From an uncultured Oscillospiraceae bacterium (lineage in GTDB: Bacteria > Bacillota > Clostridia > Oscillospirales > Oscillospiraceae), in the NCBI GenBank assembly GCA_934569195.1, contig CAKTKB010000043.1:1-10606 (forward strand): a stretch of 10,606 nucleotides of DNA. The letters run 5' to 3'. The translations under genes were made by a program, and so were the position numbers. The notes under the pieces were generated by a model. It made no database searches and was not told the DNA's origin. It was given only the letters and a program-made list of their open reading frames with translations. This document shows positions 1 through 5,290 of the stretch, piece by piece (position 1 is the first letter of the stretch; each line of letters starts with the position of its first letter).

Positions 1-20
1 ATATGGATGGAGGTAAGGCG

Positions 21-173
21 ATGACCTTGGTGACGCTTTCTCTGGACACGACGGTTGTCCGGTTTTATGCCCAAATTGCCCAGCAAATGGGGATTTCTTT
101 GGAGCAGGTTCTGTCAGATGCACTCTTCAAGCTGGCCGGAGAGCTGGCGCTGGAGGCCCTGCAGAGGGAATAA
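21..173 (+). CDS. small ribbon-helix-helix-like protein
   Basis: This 50-residue ORF starts at an ATG preceded by GGAGG (9-13) at a 7-nt spacing and ends in TAA. The layout suggests a ribbon-helix-helix fold: a short beta strand (VTLSLD, residues 4-9), a first helix (about 10-24), a turn at GIS (24-26) and a second helix (about 27-49). That is the pattern of small MetJ/Arc or CopG-type DNA-binding proteins and of some antitoxins. The N-terminal strand lacks the positively charged residues usual for DNA contact, so it could instead be a small structural or oligomerising protein. No toxin gene is visible beside it, although what lies upstream is outside the window. It sits just before the serine dehydratase promoter, which suggests it ends the previous transcription unit. 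The coding call is good; the fold is inferred from pattern alone. Confidence 0.6.
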   Translation: MTLVTLSLDTTVVRFYAQIAQQMGISLEQVLSDALFKLAGELALEALQRE

Positions 174-185
174 TTTTTTAAGAGA

Positions 186-214
186 TTGTAATTGCAAGAA
201 GAATTTGCTATACT
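186..214 (+). promoter_or_regulatory. sigma-A-type promoter of the serine dehydratase gene
   Basis: TTGTAA (186-191) and TATACT (209-214) are separated by exactly 17 bp. The -10 hexamer is preceded by TG at 206-207 with one base between, giving an extended -10. The predicted transcript would start near 221 and reach the ATG at 251 through a short leader. No operator-like repeat is apparent. Confidence 0.65.
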
Positions 215-250
215 TACATCGAAATAAAGAACTACGATGGAGGTATCTGT

Positions 251-1468
251 ATGAAATCCATCCGGGATATATACAAAATCGGTAAGGGACCCTCCTCCTC
301 CCATACCATGGGACCGGAGCGTGCGGCGGAGCTTTTCCGCGCAGAGCACCCCCAGGCGGACGGCTTCCGCGTGATTCTGTACGGCTCCCTGAGCAAGACC
401 GGCGTGGGACACGGCACGGACCGGGTGCTCCGGCAGGTGCTGTCGCCTCTGCCGACGGAGATCATTTTTTCTAAAGAAACCCTGCCCGACTCCCATCCGA
501 ACACAATGGATTTTATCGCCCTGAAATCCGGGGAGGAGGTGGACCGCCTGCGGGTGGAATCCATCGGCGGCGGCGATATCCGGATCCCCGGGCGGACACT
601 GCCGGATCAGGAGGAGGTTTATCCGGAAAACTCCTTTGCGGAGATTGCGGATTTCTGCAAGTGGCGCTATATTGCGACCCTCTCGGAGTATGTAGAGATG
701 AACGAGGGGCCGGAGATCTGGGACTTTCTGGCGAAAGTCTGGCAGACCATGAAGCAATCCATTGAGGATGGACTCCATGCCACGGGAACCCTCCCCGGGG
801 GCCTGAATGTGCAGCGCAAGGCAAAGCACCTCTATGAGCAGGAGCTGGCTACGGAGGTGCCGCAGGTGCGGGAGTGCCGCCTGATCTGTGCCTATGCTTA
901 CGCTGTCTCCGAGCAGAATGCGGATAATGGCACCATTGTCACCGCGCCCACCTGCGGGGCGTGCGGCGTGCTTCCGGCGGCGCTGCGGTATGTACAGGAG
1001 ACGCGCCATTGCTCCGACGAGCAGGTCATCCGGGCGTTGGGAACGGCGGGAATCATCGGCGCTCTGACGAAACGCAACGCCTCCATTTCCGGTGCGGAGT
1101 GCGGCTGCCAGGCGGAGGTGGGTACGGCCTGTTCCATGGCCGCGGCCGCTATTTCCGAGCTGTATGGCCTGAGCCTGGACCAGGTGGAGTACGCAGCCGA
1201 GATGGCGATGGAGCATCATCTGGGCCTGACCTGCGACCCGATCTGCGGATTGGTGCAGATTCCCTGCATCGAACGCAACGCCGTAGCGGCCATGCGAGCC
1301 ATGAACGCATGCAATTTGAGCTACTTCCTCTGCGGCACCCGGAACATCAGCTACGATATGGTCTGTAAGGCCATGTATGAGACGGGCCTGGGCCTGAGCC
1401 ATCATTACAAGGAGACCAGCGAGGGCGGGCTGGCCCGGTTCTATAACCGCCGCCGCACGGGGCAATAA
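251..1468 (+). CDS. sdaA: L-serine ammonia-lyase, iron-sulfur-dependent, single chain
   Basis: This enzyme deaminates L-serine to pyruvate and ammonia in the cytoplasm using an oxygen-labile [4Fe-4S] cluster. The start follows GGAGG (239-243) at a 7-nt spacing. The N-terminal half resembles the beta-type domain, with the signature SSSHTMGP at residues 15-22. The C-terminal half is the catalytic alpha-type domain, with APTCGACG (232-239), GCQAEVG (285-291) and TCDPICGLVQIPC (327-339). Cys286, Cys328 and Cys339 have the same 42 and 11 residue spacing as the three cluster cysteines of the type 1 family. At 405 residues it is shorter than the roughly 454 of the E. coli enzymes and is a one-chain fusion rather than the two-subunit form common in Firmicutes. 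The chain ends RRTGQ and so lacks the C-terminal cysteine described as a fourth ligand in some relatives. The gene probably heads a transcript that includes the peptidase downstream. Confidence 0.95.
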   Translation: MKSIRDIYKIGKGPSSSHTMGPERAAELFRAEHPQADGFRVILYGSLSKTGVGHGTDRVLRQVLSPLPTEIIFSKETLPDSHPNTMDFIALKSGEEVDRLRVESIGGGDIRIPGRTLPDQEEVYPENSFAEIADFCKWRYIATLSEYVEMNEGPEIWDFLAKVWQTMKQSIEDGLHATGTLPGGLNVQRKAKHLYEQELATEVPQVRECRLICAYAYAVSEQNADNGTIVTAPTCGACGVLPAALRYVQETRHCSDEQVIRALGTAGIIGALTKRNASISGAECGCQAEVGTACSMAAAAISELYGLSLDQVEYAAEMAMEHHLGLTCDPICGLVQIPCIERNAVAAMRAMNACNLSYFLCGTRNISYDMVCKAMYETGLGLSHHYKETSEGGLARFYNRRRTGQ

Positions 1469-1526
1469 GGACGGCCGGGAGGCCGGTTCGCGCAGGAAAT
1501 ATAAAGAACAAAGGAGATTTCAGTTT

Positions 1527-2564
1527 ATGGTACCGGTTTTTTTGCAGGAGCTTCTGCTGAGCAACAGCATATCGGGAAATGAGACGGAGATTGAACGGAA
1601 GATCTACCGCCATATGTCCGGTCATGCGGATAGCGTGCAGGTGGATGAAATGGGGACGGTGACGGCGGCGGTCAATCCGGATGCCGGCTTCCGTGTCCTG
1701 CTGACGGGACATGCCGATGAAATTGGCCTGATCGTCACCAATGTGACGCCGGACGGCTTTCTGAAGGTGTCCAATCTGGGCGGTGTTTACTCCACCTGCT
1801 ATCCCGGACATAAGGTCCGGGTTCACACCAAGGAAGGCATCGTGTATGGTGCGGTGGTCAATACCCGCAGCCTGTGCAAGCAGGAGGGGCTGAAAGCGAC
1901 GGACCTTACCATCGACATCGGCGCTCTGGACCGGGAGGATGCCCTGCAGACCGTCAGCCTGGGGGACACGGTGAATTTTGACACGGACTTCCGCTGCCTG
2001 CGCAACGGGCGAATCTCCGGACGTGCCCTGGACGATCGCCTGGGCGCCTATATCGTAATGGAGGCCCTGTCCAGAGCCAAGGAGCAGGGTGTACAGATCG
2101 GTGCGTTTTCCGCATCGACCGTGGGAGAGGAGACGACCGGAGCGGGCGCCTATTTTGCTGCGTCCCGGGTTGCGCCCAGGCTGGCCATCGCGGTGGATGT
2201 GACCTATGCGACGGACTATCCGGGGGCAAGTACGGCGGAGACGGGTACGGTCGGCATCGGGAAAGGCCCGGTGCTGTGCAATAGCCCGGCAGTACATAAA
2301 GGGCTGAATGCGGCCCTTGCCGACGCTGCCAGGAAGGAAGGCATTTCCATCCAGTATGAGGCTGCGGGCGGGCGCACCGGTACGGACGGAGACGTGATGA
2401 TGAAAACCGGGAAGGGTGTCCCCTTTGCTCTTGTGTCGATTCCTCTGCGGTATATGCATTGCCCGGACGAGGTGGCATCCCTGCAGGATGTGGAGGATTG
2501 CGTGCGGCTCCTGACGAGATTCCTGTGTGATTGCCGGGAGGATATGGTGCTGCTGCCGTTCTGA
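1527..2564 (+). CDS. M42-family metallopeptidase (aminopeptidase)
   Basis: This is a 345-residue dinuclear-metal aminopeptidase of family M42 (FrvX / glutamyl-aminopeptidase / deblocking aminopeptidase group), normally a large cytoplasmic oligomer that trims peptides. Visible metal and catalytic positions are His62 and Asp64 (TGHADEIG), Asp169/Asp170 (RALDDRLG), Glu201-Glu202 (VGEETTG, catalytic base and ligand), Asp224 (AVDVT) and His311 (RYMHCP). The segment GRTGTDGD at 282-289 matches the family's GTD active-site loop. Length is normal for the family. The start has AAAGGAG (1510-1516) about 10 nt upstream. A 58-bp gap with only a small GC hairpin separates it from sdaA, so co-transcription is likely and a role in amino acid and peptide catabolism fits. 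Substrate preference cannot be read from sequence; older databases may label such proteins cellulase M. Confidence 0.92.
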   Translation: MVPVFLQELLLSNSISGNETEIERKIYRHMSGHADSVQVDEMGTVTAAVNPDAGFRVLLTGHADEIGLIVTNVTPDGFLKVSNLGGVYSTCYPGHKVRVHTKEGIVYGAVVNTRSLCKQEGLKATDLTIDIGALDREDALQTVSLGDTVNFDTDFRCLRNGRISGRALDDRLGAYIVMEALSRAKEQGVQIGAFSASTVGEETTGAGAYFAASRVAPRLAIAVDVTYATDYPGASTAETGTVGIGKGPVLCNSPAVHKGLNAALADAARKEGISIQYEAAGGRTGTDGDVMMKTGKGVPFALVSIPLRYMHCPDEVASLQDVEDCVRLLTRFLCDCREDMVLLPF

Positions 2565-2577
2565 CGGAGAACAATCG

Positions 2578-2622
2578 AAAAACGGACGCCGGCGGCCCCT
2601 TGCCCGGGGCTTCGGCGTCCGT
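2578..2622 (-). terminator. intrinsic terminator, oriented for leftward transcripts
   Basis: A 10-bp perfect stem (2582-2591 with 2613-2622) encloses a second 5-bp stem, GCCCC (2595-2599) with GGGGC (2606-2610). Read on the - strand it is followed by a T run (A run at 2578-2582 on +). Read on the + strand it is followed by CGAATTCTG, with no U-tract. It therefore fits terminating transcription arriving from rsmI rather than from the peptidase gene. On the + strand it may only be a hairpin between two co-transcribed genes. Confidence 0.6.
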
Positions 2623-2648
2623 CGAATTCTGTAAATGGGAGAAAGAAA

Positions 2649-3335
2649 ATGGCGACCTATGTAATGTCGGATATTCACGGCGACCGAAAGCGGTTTCACC
2701 GGATGCTGGAGATCCTCCGGTTCTCTCCGGAGGATACGCTGTATATATTGGGCGATGTTCTTGACCGCGGCCCGGAGGGGGCGGAGCTGCTGGAGGATAT
2801 CCGCCGGGAGAAGAACATGATCCTTCTTCTGGGGAATCATGAATATATGTGCCTGCGCTACCATGCGCCGGATGCGGACGAAAGGGCGATCCGCCACTGG
2901 AACCGGAACGGAAATGCGCCCACGTTGTCGGGCCTGGCGCGCATGGGTGAGGCGCGGAAGCAGACGCTTCTGACTTATATGGCCGGACTCCCGTCTCACC
3001 TGGACATACAGGTGGACGGACGGCAATTTTACCTGGTCCACGGTTTCCCGGGGAATACGGTCTATGAAGAGGTCTGGCAGCGGCCGGACCCGGATGCGGC
3101 CAATCCCATGCCGGGCTATACCGTGGTGATCGGACACACGCCGGTTCCGTGCCTGGGCCGGAGCGATGCGGAGGCCGACCGTTTGCTGGAACAGATGGCG
3201 CGGGAAGGACGGGGCGTTTCCATTTTTCATGGGGACGGGTTTATCGACCTGGACTGCCTGTGCGGATACGCGGAATACCCGGCCGGAAGGCTGGGGTGCC
3301 TGCGGTTGGAGGATATGGCGGAGTTTTACTGCTGA
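2649..3335 (+). CDS. PPP-family metallophosphatase (ApaH/PrpA-like)
   Basis: This is a 228-residue cytoplasmic calcineurin-like phosphoesterase with the full PPP signature: SDIHGD (7-12; Asp8, His10), GDVLDRGP (35-42; Asp36), GNHEYM (62-67; Asn63, His64), LVHG (129-132; His131) and GHTP (162-165; His163). These residues bind two metal ions that activate water for phosphoester cleavage. Bacterial relatives dephosphorylate Ser/Thr or Tyr residues, or hydrolyse diadenosine tetraphosphate (ApaH). The sequence cannot separate these, and ApaH proper is longer (about 280 residues). The ATG follows GGGAG (2637-2641) at 7 nt. It lies 84 bp after the peptidase gene without an obvious own promoter. Its 3' end overlaps the end of rsmI on the other strand by 10 bp. 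Confidence 0.9.
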   Translation: MATYVMSDIHGDRKRFHRMLEILRFSPEDTLYILGDVLDRGPEGAELLEDIRREKNMILLLGNHEYMCLRYHAPDADERAIRHWNRNGNAPTLSGLARMGEARKQTLLTYMAGLPSHLDIQVDGRQFYLVHGFPGNTVYEEVWQRPDPDAANPMPGYTVVIGHTPVPCLGRSDAEADRLLEQMAREGRGVSIFHGDGFIDLDCLCGYAEYPAGRLGCLRLEDMAEFYC

Positions 3336-4183
3336 TCCGGCGCAGACTCTGCCGCGGCCTCCAGCGTCCCGTCATAGATTGCCTTTTTGGGCAGACCGGA
3401 GGTTTGGGCCGCCTGCCTGGCGGCGTCCTTTCGGGATAGCCCCTGCGCCATGAGCTGCATGGCAAGACGGACTGCATCCTCCAGGGTTTGCTCCGGCTCC
3501 TCCGGCGGCTGCGCCCCGGCAATGACCAGGACAAATTCCCCCTTCGGCGTGTTTTCCCGATAGTATGCCAACGCACCGCCAAGGGTTGTACGGATAACCT
3601 CCTCGTGGAGCTTGGTCAGCTCCCGGCAGAGGCTGATGGAACGGTCTTCCCCAAAGACCTGGGCCATGTCCTCCAGCGTGGCGACCAGCTTGTGGGGCGC
3701 TTCATAAAAAATCATGGTCCGGCTTTCCGCTGCCAGCGCCGAAAGGTGCTCGCGGCGGCTTTTTTTTGTAGTGGACAGGAAGCCTTCAAAACAGAACCGT
3801 CCGGTGTGCTGGCCGGAGATGCTCAGGGCCGTAATGACGGCACAGGGACCCGGAATGGCGCATACCGTTACACCTGCCTGAGCGCACAGCCGCACCAGAT
3901 CCTCACCGGGGTCGGAGATGGCAGGCGAACCGGCGTCGGAAACCAGGGCGCAAGTCTCTCCGGCGAGAATTCGATCCAGGATCACGCCGCCGCGAGAGGC
4001 TTTGTTGTGCTCAAAATAGCTTACCAAGGGCTTGTGAATGCCCAGATAGTTGAGAAGCTTCAGAGAGACCCGGGTGTCCTCGGCAGCAATGAAATCTGCA
4101 TTTTCCAGGGTCTGGCGGCAGCGGACGGAAATATCGCCCAGATTGCCGATGGGAGTGGGAACCAGATAAAGCATTCCGGCCAT
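3326..4183 (-). CDS. rsmI: 16S rRNA (cytidine1402-2'-O)-methyltransferase RsmI
   Basis: RsmI methylates the ribose of C1402 in the 16S rRNA decoding centre; RsmH, encoded further right in this window, adds the N4-methyl to the same base. The 285-residue protein has the class III (tetrapyrrole methylase-like) fold: PTPIGNLGDIS (9... to 19), AEDTR (34-38), SDAGSPAISDPG (82-93), IPGPCA (110-115), FEGFL (132-136), YEAPH (160-164) and RELTKLHEE (187-195), then the small helical C-terminal region (about 232-275). I chose the start at 4183 because AGGAGG lies 7 nt upstream. A longer in-frame extension to 4306 would run back into trmN6 and is not RsmI-like. The trmN6 stop lies inside this ribosome site, implying coupled translation. 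An A8 tract within the gene encodes Thr-Lys-Lys near residues 139-141. Confidence 0.95.
   Translation of the reverse strand: MAGMLYLVPTPIGNLGDISVRCRQTLENADFIAAEDTRVSLKLLNYLGIHKPLVSYFEHNKASRGGVILDRILAGETCALVSDAGSPAISDPGEDLVRLCAQAGVTVCAIPGPCAVITALSISGQHTGRFCFEGFLSTTKKSRREHLSALAAESRTMIFYEAPHKLVATLEDMAQVFGEDRSISLCRELTKLHEEVIRTTLGGALAYYRENTPKGEFVLVIAGAQPPEEPEQTLEDAVRLAMQLMAQGLSRKDAARQAAQTSGLPKKAIYDGTLEAAAESAPDQQ
3737..3767 (+). terminator. possible + strand terminator inside rsmI (antisense)
   Basis: On the + strand a 5-bp GC stem (CGCCG 3737-3741 with CGGCG 3753-3757) is followed by GC and eight T residues (3760-3767). It is the first terminator-like signal downstream of the metallophosphatase gene on that strand, about 400 nt past its stop. 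The stem is short, and the T run also encodes Lys-Lys codons of rsmI, so it could be chance. Confidence 0.3.
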
Positions 4184-4190
4184 GAATATA

Positions 4191-4196
4191 CCTCCT
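4191..4196 (-). promoter_or_regulatory. rsmI ribosome binding site containing the trmN6 stop
   Basis: AGGAGG on the - strand lies 7 nt before the ATG at 4183 and fixes the rsmI start. The trmN6 stop codon TAG (4197-4195) shares its last two bases with this site, so ribosomes finishing trmN6 stop on top of the rsmI ribosome site. Confidence 0.8.
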
Positions 4197-4884
4197 AGAT
4201 GTGCTGGATGTGATAGAGTTTTCGGTATTGCTCGGTGGGATTTCCTTGAGCATCGAACAGGCACCATTGCTCCCAGGAAAGCCCCGGCCTGGCACCCTTG
4301 CGGCATTGCAGGAGGATCAGGCTGATTTCACTTTCGGGGCGATGCCGAAGCAGACACAGACGCTTCGGCTCCAGACGAAACTCCGCCCCGCGGGCGCACA
4401 GCTCCGCCAGACGCTCCGGCTTATGCACCAGGAAAAAGTCTCCGCCGAATTTCAGCGCCCGGTCTGCGGCTGCGAACAGCTCCCGAAGTGTGCAGCAGCC
4501 ATCGTGCCTCGCCTGAGGGAGACTGCCGGAGGGGCCGCCGGAAAAATAGGGCGGGTTGGATATGCAGCAGGAAAAACTGCCGGGGGTCAGGGATACATCC
4601 CGCAGATCGGCGCATATACTCTCCATGCGTTGATTCAGCCCGTTGCGCCGGATGTTTTCCAGAGCGGCCGCGTGGGCCTCCGGCTGCAGCTCGATGCCGG
4701 TGACACGGCAGTCGGCATGAGTCGAGCAGAGAAGAAGCCCCAGGGTCCCGCAGCCGGACCCCAGGTCCAGCACACGGGCCGCGCGCCCGAGACGGGCAAA
4801 GCCGGCCAGGGCAATGGAGTCCGTACTCAGGGGAAAAGCGTCGGGGGAGAGAACCAGCGTGTATCCGCCGGGTAGAAATTCCAT
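4195..4884 (-). CDS. trmN6: TrmN6-like tRNA1(Val) A37 N6-methyltransferase
   Basis: This is a 229-residue class I SAM-dependent methyltransferase of the YfiC/TrmN6 (YabB in Bacillus) group, which methylates N6 of adenine 37 in tRNA1(Val). An N-terminal segment with FPLSTDSIALAGFA (17-30) matches the family. Motif I is VLDLGSGCGTLGLLL (38-52), the acidic strand end is GIELQ (63-67), and the catalytic motif is SNPPYF (109-114), the NPPY type used for exocyclic amino groups of adenine. The start at 4884 is chosen because AGGAGG lies 5 nt upstream; the in-frame extension upstream would read through the ferredoxin terminator. It is followed at once by rsmI. In Bacillus the related yabB and yabC (rsmI) genes flank yazA, which is absent here. 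The exact tRNA target is inferred from the family. Confidence 0.83.
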   Translation of the reverse strand: MEFLPGGYTLVLSPDAFPLSTDSIALAGFARLGRAARVLDLGSGCGTLGLLLCSTHADCRVTGIELQPEAHAAALENIRRNGLNQRMESICADLRDVSLTPGSFSCCISNPPYFSGGPSGSLPQARHDGCCTLRELFAAADRALKFGGDFFLVHKPERLAELCARGAEFRLEPKRLCLLRHRPESEISLILLQCRKGARPGLSWEQWCLFDAQGNPTEQYRKLYHIQHI

Positions 4885-4889
4885 AAAAA

Positions 4890-4895
4890 CCTCCT
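4890..4895 (-). promoter_or_regulatory. trmN6 ribosome binding site
   Basis: AGGAGG on the - strand is 5 nt before the ATG at 4884 and decides that start over the upstream in-frame ATG at 4950. Only 7 nt separate it from the T-tract of the ferredoxin terminator, leaving no room for a separate promoter in the gap. Confidence 0.75.
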
Positions 4896-4902
4896 GGAAC
4901 AG

Positions 4903-4946
4903 AAAAACGGCCTGCGCAACCCGGAAAAGCTCCAAGCCGCGCAGGC
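4903..4946 (-). terminator. intrinsic terminator of the ferredoxin gene
   Basis: On the - strand GCCTGCGC (4946-4939) pairs with GCGCAGGC (4917-4910). A further seven mostly wobble pairs inside leave a 7-nt loop, and CG plus five T residues follow (A run 4903-4907 on +). It lies 20 bp after the ferredoxin stop. It stands directly in front of the trmN6 ribosome site, so trmN6-rsmI may depend on read-through. Confidence 0.8.
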
Positions 4947-4965
4947 GCATTGCGATGATCCGGAA

Positions 4966-5136
4966 TTAGCCTTCCTCGATCGCTTCGACGGGGCAGTTGT
5001 CGGCGCAGGTGCCGCAGCTGACGCAAACATCGGCGTCGATGACGAACTTGTCCTCACCCTCGGAGATTGCCTCGACAGGGCAGTTGTCGGCGCAGGTGCC
5101 GCACTTGACGCAGGCGTCGTTGATGCTGTAAGCCAT
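4966..5136 (-). CDS. 2[4Fe-4S] ferredoxin, clostridial type
   Basis: This is a 56-residue electron carrier with two complete CxxCxxCxxxCP motifs: Cys9, 12, 15 and 19 before Pro20, and Cys38, 41, 44 and 48 before Pro49. In this family each [4Fe-4S] cluster takes three cysteines from one motif and the fourth from the other. Low-potential ferredoxins of this kind link pyruvate and 2-oxoacid oxidoreductases to hydrogenases, Rnf complexes and other reductases in anaerobes. The length matches the classical 55-56 residue clostridial ferredoxins. The ATG follows GGAGGG (5148-5143) at 6 nt. The two halves share an exact 26-bp DNA repeat (4991-5016 and 5078-5103). The gene has its own promoter and terminator, so it is probably transcribed mainly as a single, abundant message, divergent from the Clp gene. 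Confidence 0.95.
   Translation of the reverse strand: MAYSINDACVKCGTCADNCPVEAISEGEDKFVIDADVCVSCGTCADNCPVEAIEEG
4991..5103. repeat. internal 26-bp direct repeat in the ferredoxin gene
   Basis: Bases 4991-5016 and 5078-5103 are identical over 26 bp, 87 bp (29 codons) apart. They encode the same cluster segment in each half of the protein. The identity includes all third codon positions. Confidence 0.85.
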
Positions 5137-5190
5137 TATGTTCCCTCCAAACCATGTAGTGTCGGTACGTTATATCCATAACGCAACCCT

Positions 5191-5218
5191 ATTCTAACAT
5201 GTTTTTTTCAAAATGCAA
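5191..5218 (-). promoter_or_regulatory. probable ferredoxin promoter
   Basis: Read on the - strand, TTGCAT (5218-5213) and TAGAAT (5196-5191) are separated by 16 bp in an AT-rich stretch with a run of seven A residues. Transcription would start near 5184, about 48 nt before the ferredoxin ATG. Confidence 0.5.
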
Positions 5219-5238
5219 TTCCTTTTTCGGAACATTCG

Positions 5239-5244
5239 TATAAA
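5239..5244 (+). promoter_or_regulatory. possible -10 element of the Clp ATPase gene
   Basis: TATAAA is the best -10 candidate in the 154-bp divergent gap. No good -35 hexamer stands 16-18 bp upstream. I see no CtsR heptad tandem repeat and no CIRCE inverted repeat in 5137-5290. Confidence 0.3.
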
Positions 5245-5276
5245 ATTCACAATCCGCGGGGAGAATTCCCGGGCAA

Positions 5277-5282
5277 AGGGGG
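5277..5282 (+). promoter_or_regulatory. ribosome binding site deciding the GTG start of the Clp gene
   Basis: AGGGGG lies 8 nt before the GTG at 5291. The longer in-frame ATG at 5213 has only a T-rich stretch before it, overlaps the ferredoxin promoter and would add 26 residues unlike Clp N domains. Confidence 0.65.
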
Positions 5283-5290
5283 AATGCGCG

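Noticed and set aside
157..179. Possible terminator after the first small gene (CCCT/AGGG stem and T6)
   Set aside because: The stem is only 4 bp and is separated from the T run by several bases; too weak to call.
65..1465. 466-residue antisense ORF opposite sdaA
   Set aside because: It mirrors a clear sdaA gene, has no ribosome site or recognisable motif, and long antisense frames are expected in GC-rich coding DNA.
1471..1486. Small GC hairpin between sdaA and the peptidase gene
   Set aside because: Five base pairs with no T-tract; not supported as a terminator.
1347..3230. 627-residue - strand ORF across the peptidase and metallophosphatase genes
   Set aside because: It spans two well-supported + strand genes and their gap, with arginine/proline/histidine-rich composition typical of a shadow frame.
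5213..5290. 26-residue N-terminal extension of the Clp protein from ATG 5213
   Set aside because: No ribosome site, overlap with the predicted ferredoxin -35 element, and the extra residues do not resemble Clp N domains.
5137..5290. Heat-shock operators (CtsR heptads, CIRCE) before clpC
   Set aside because: I looked for both and found neither the direct heptad repeat nor the 9-bp inverted repeat.
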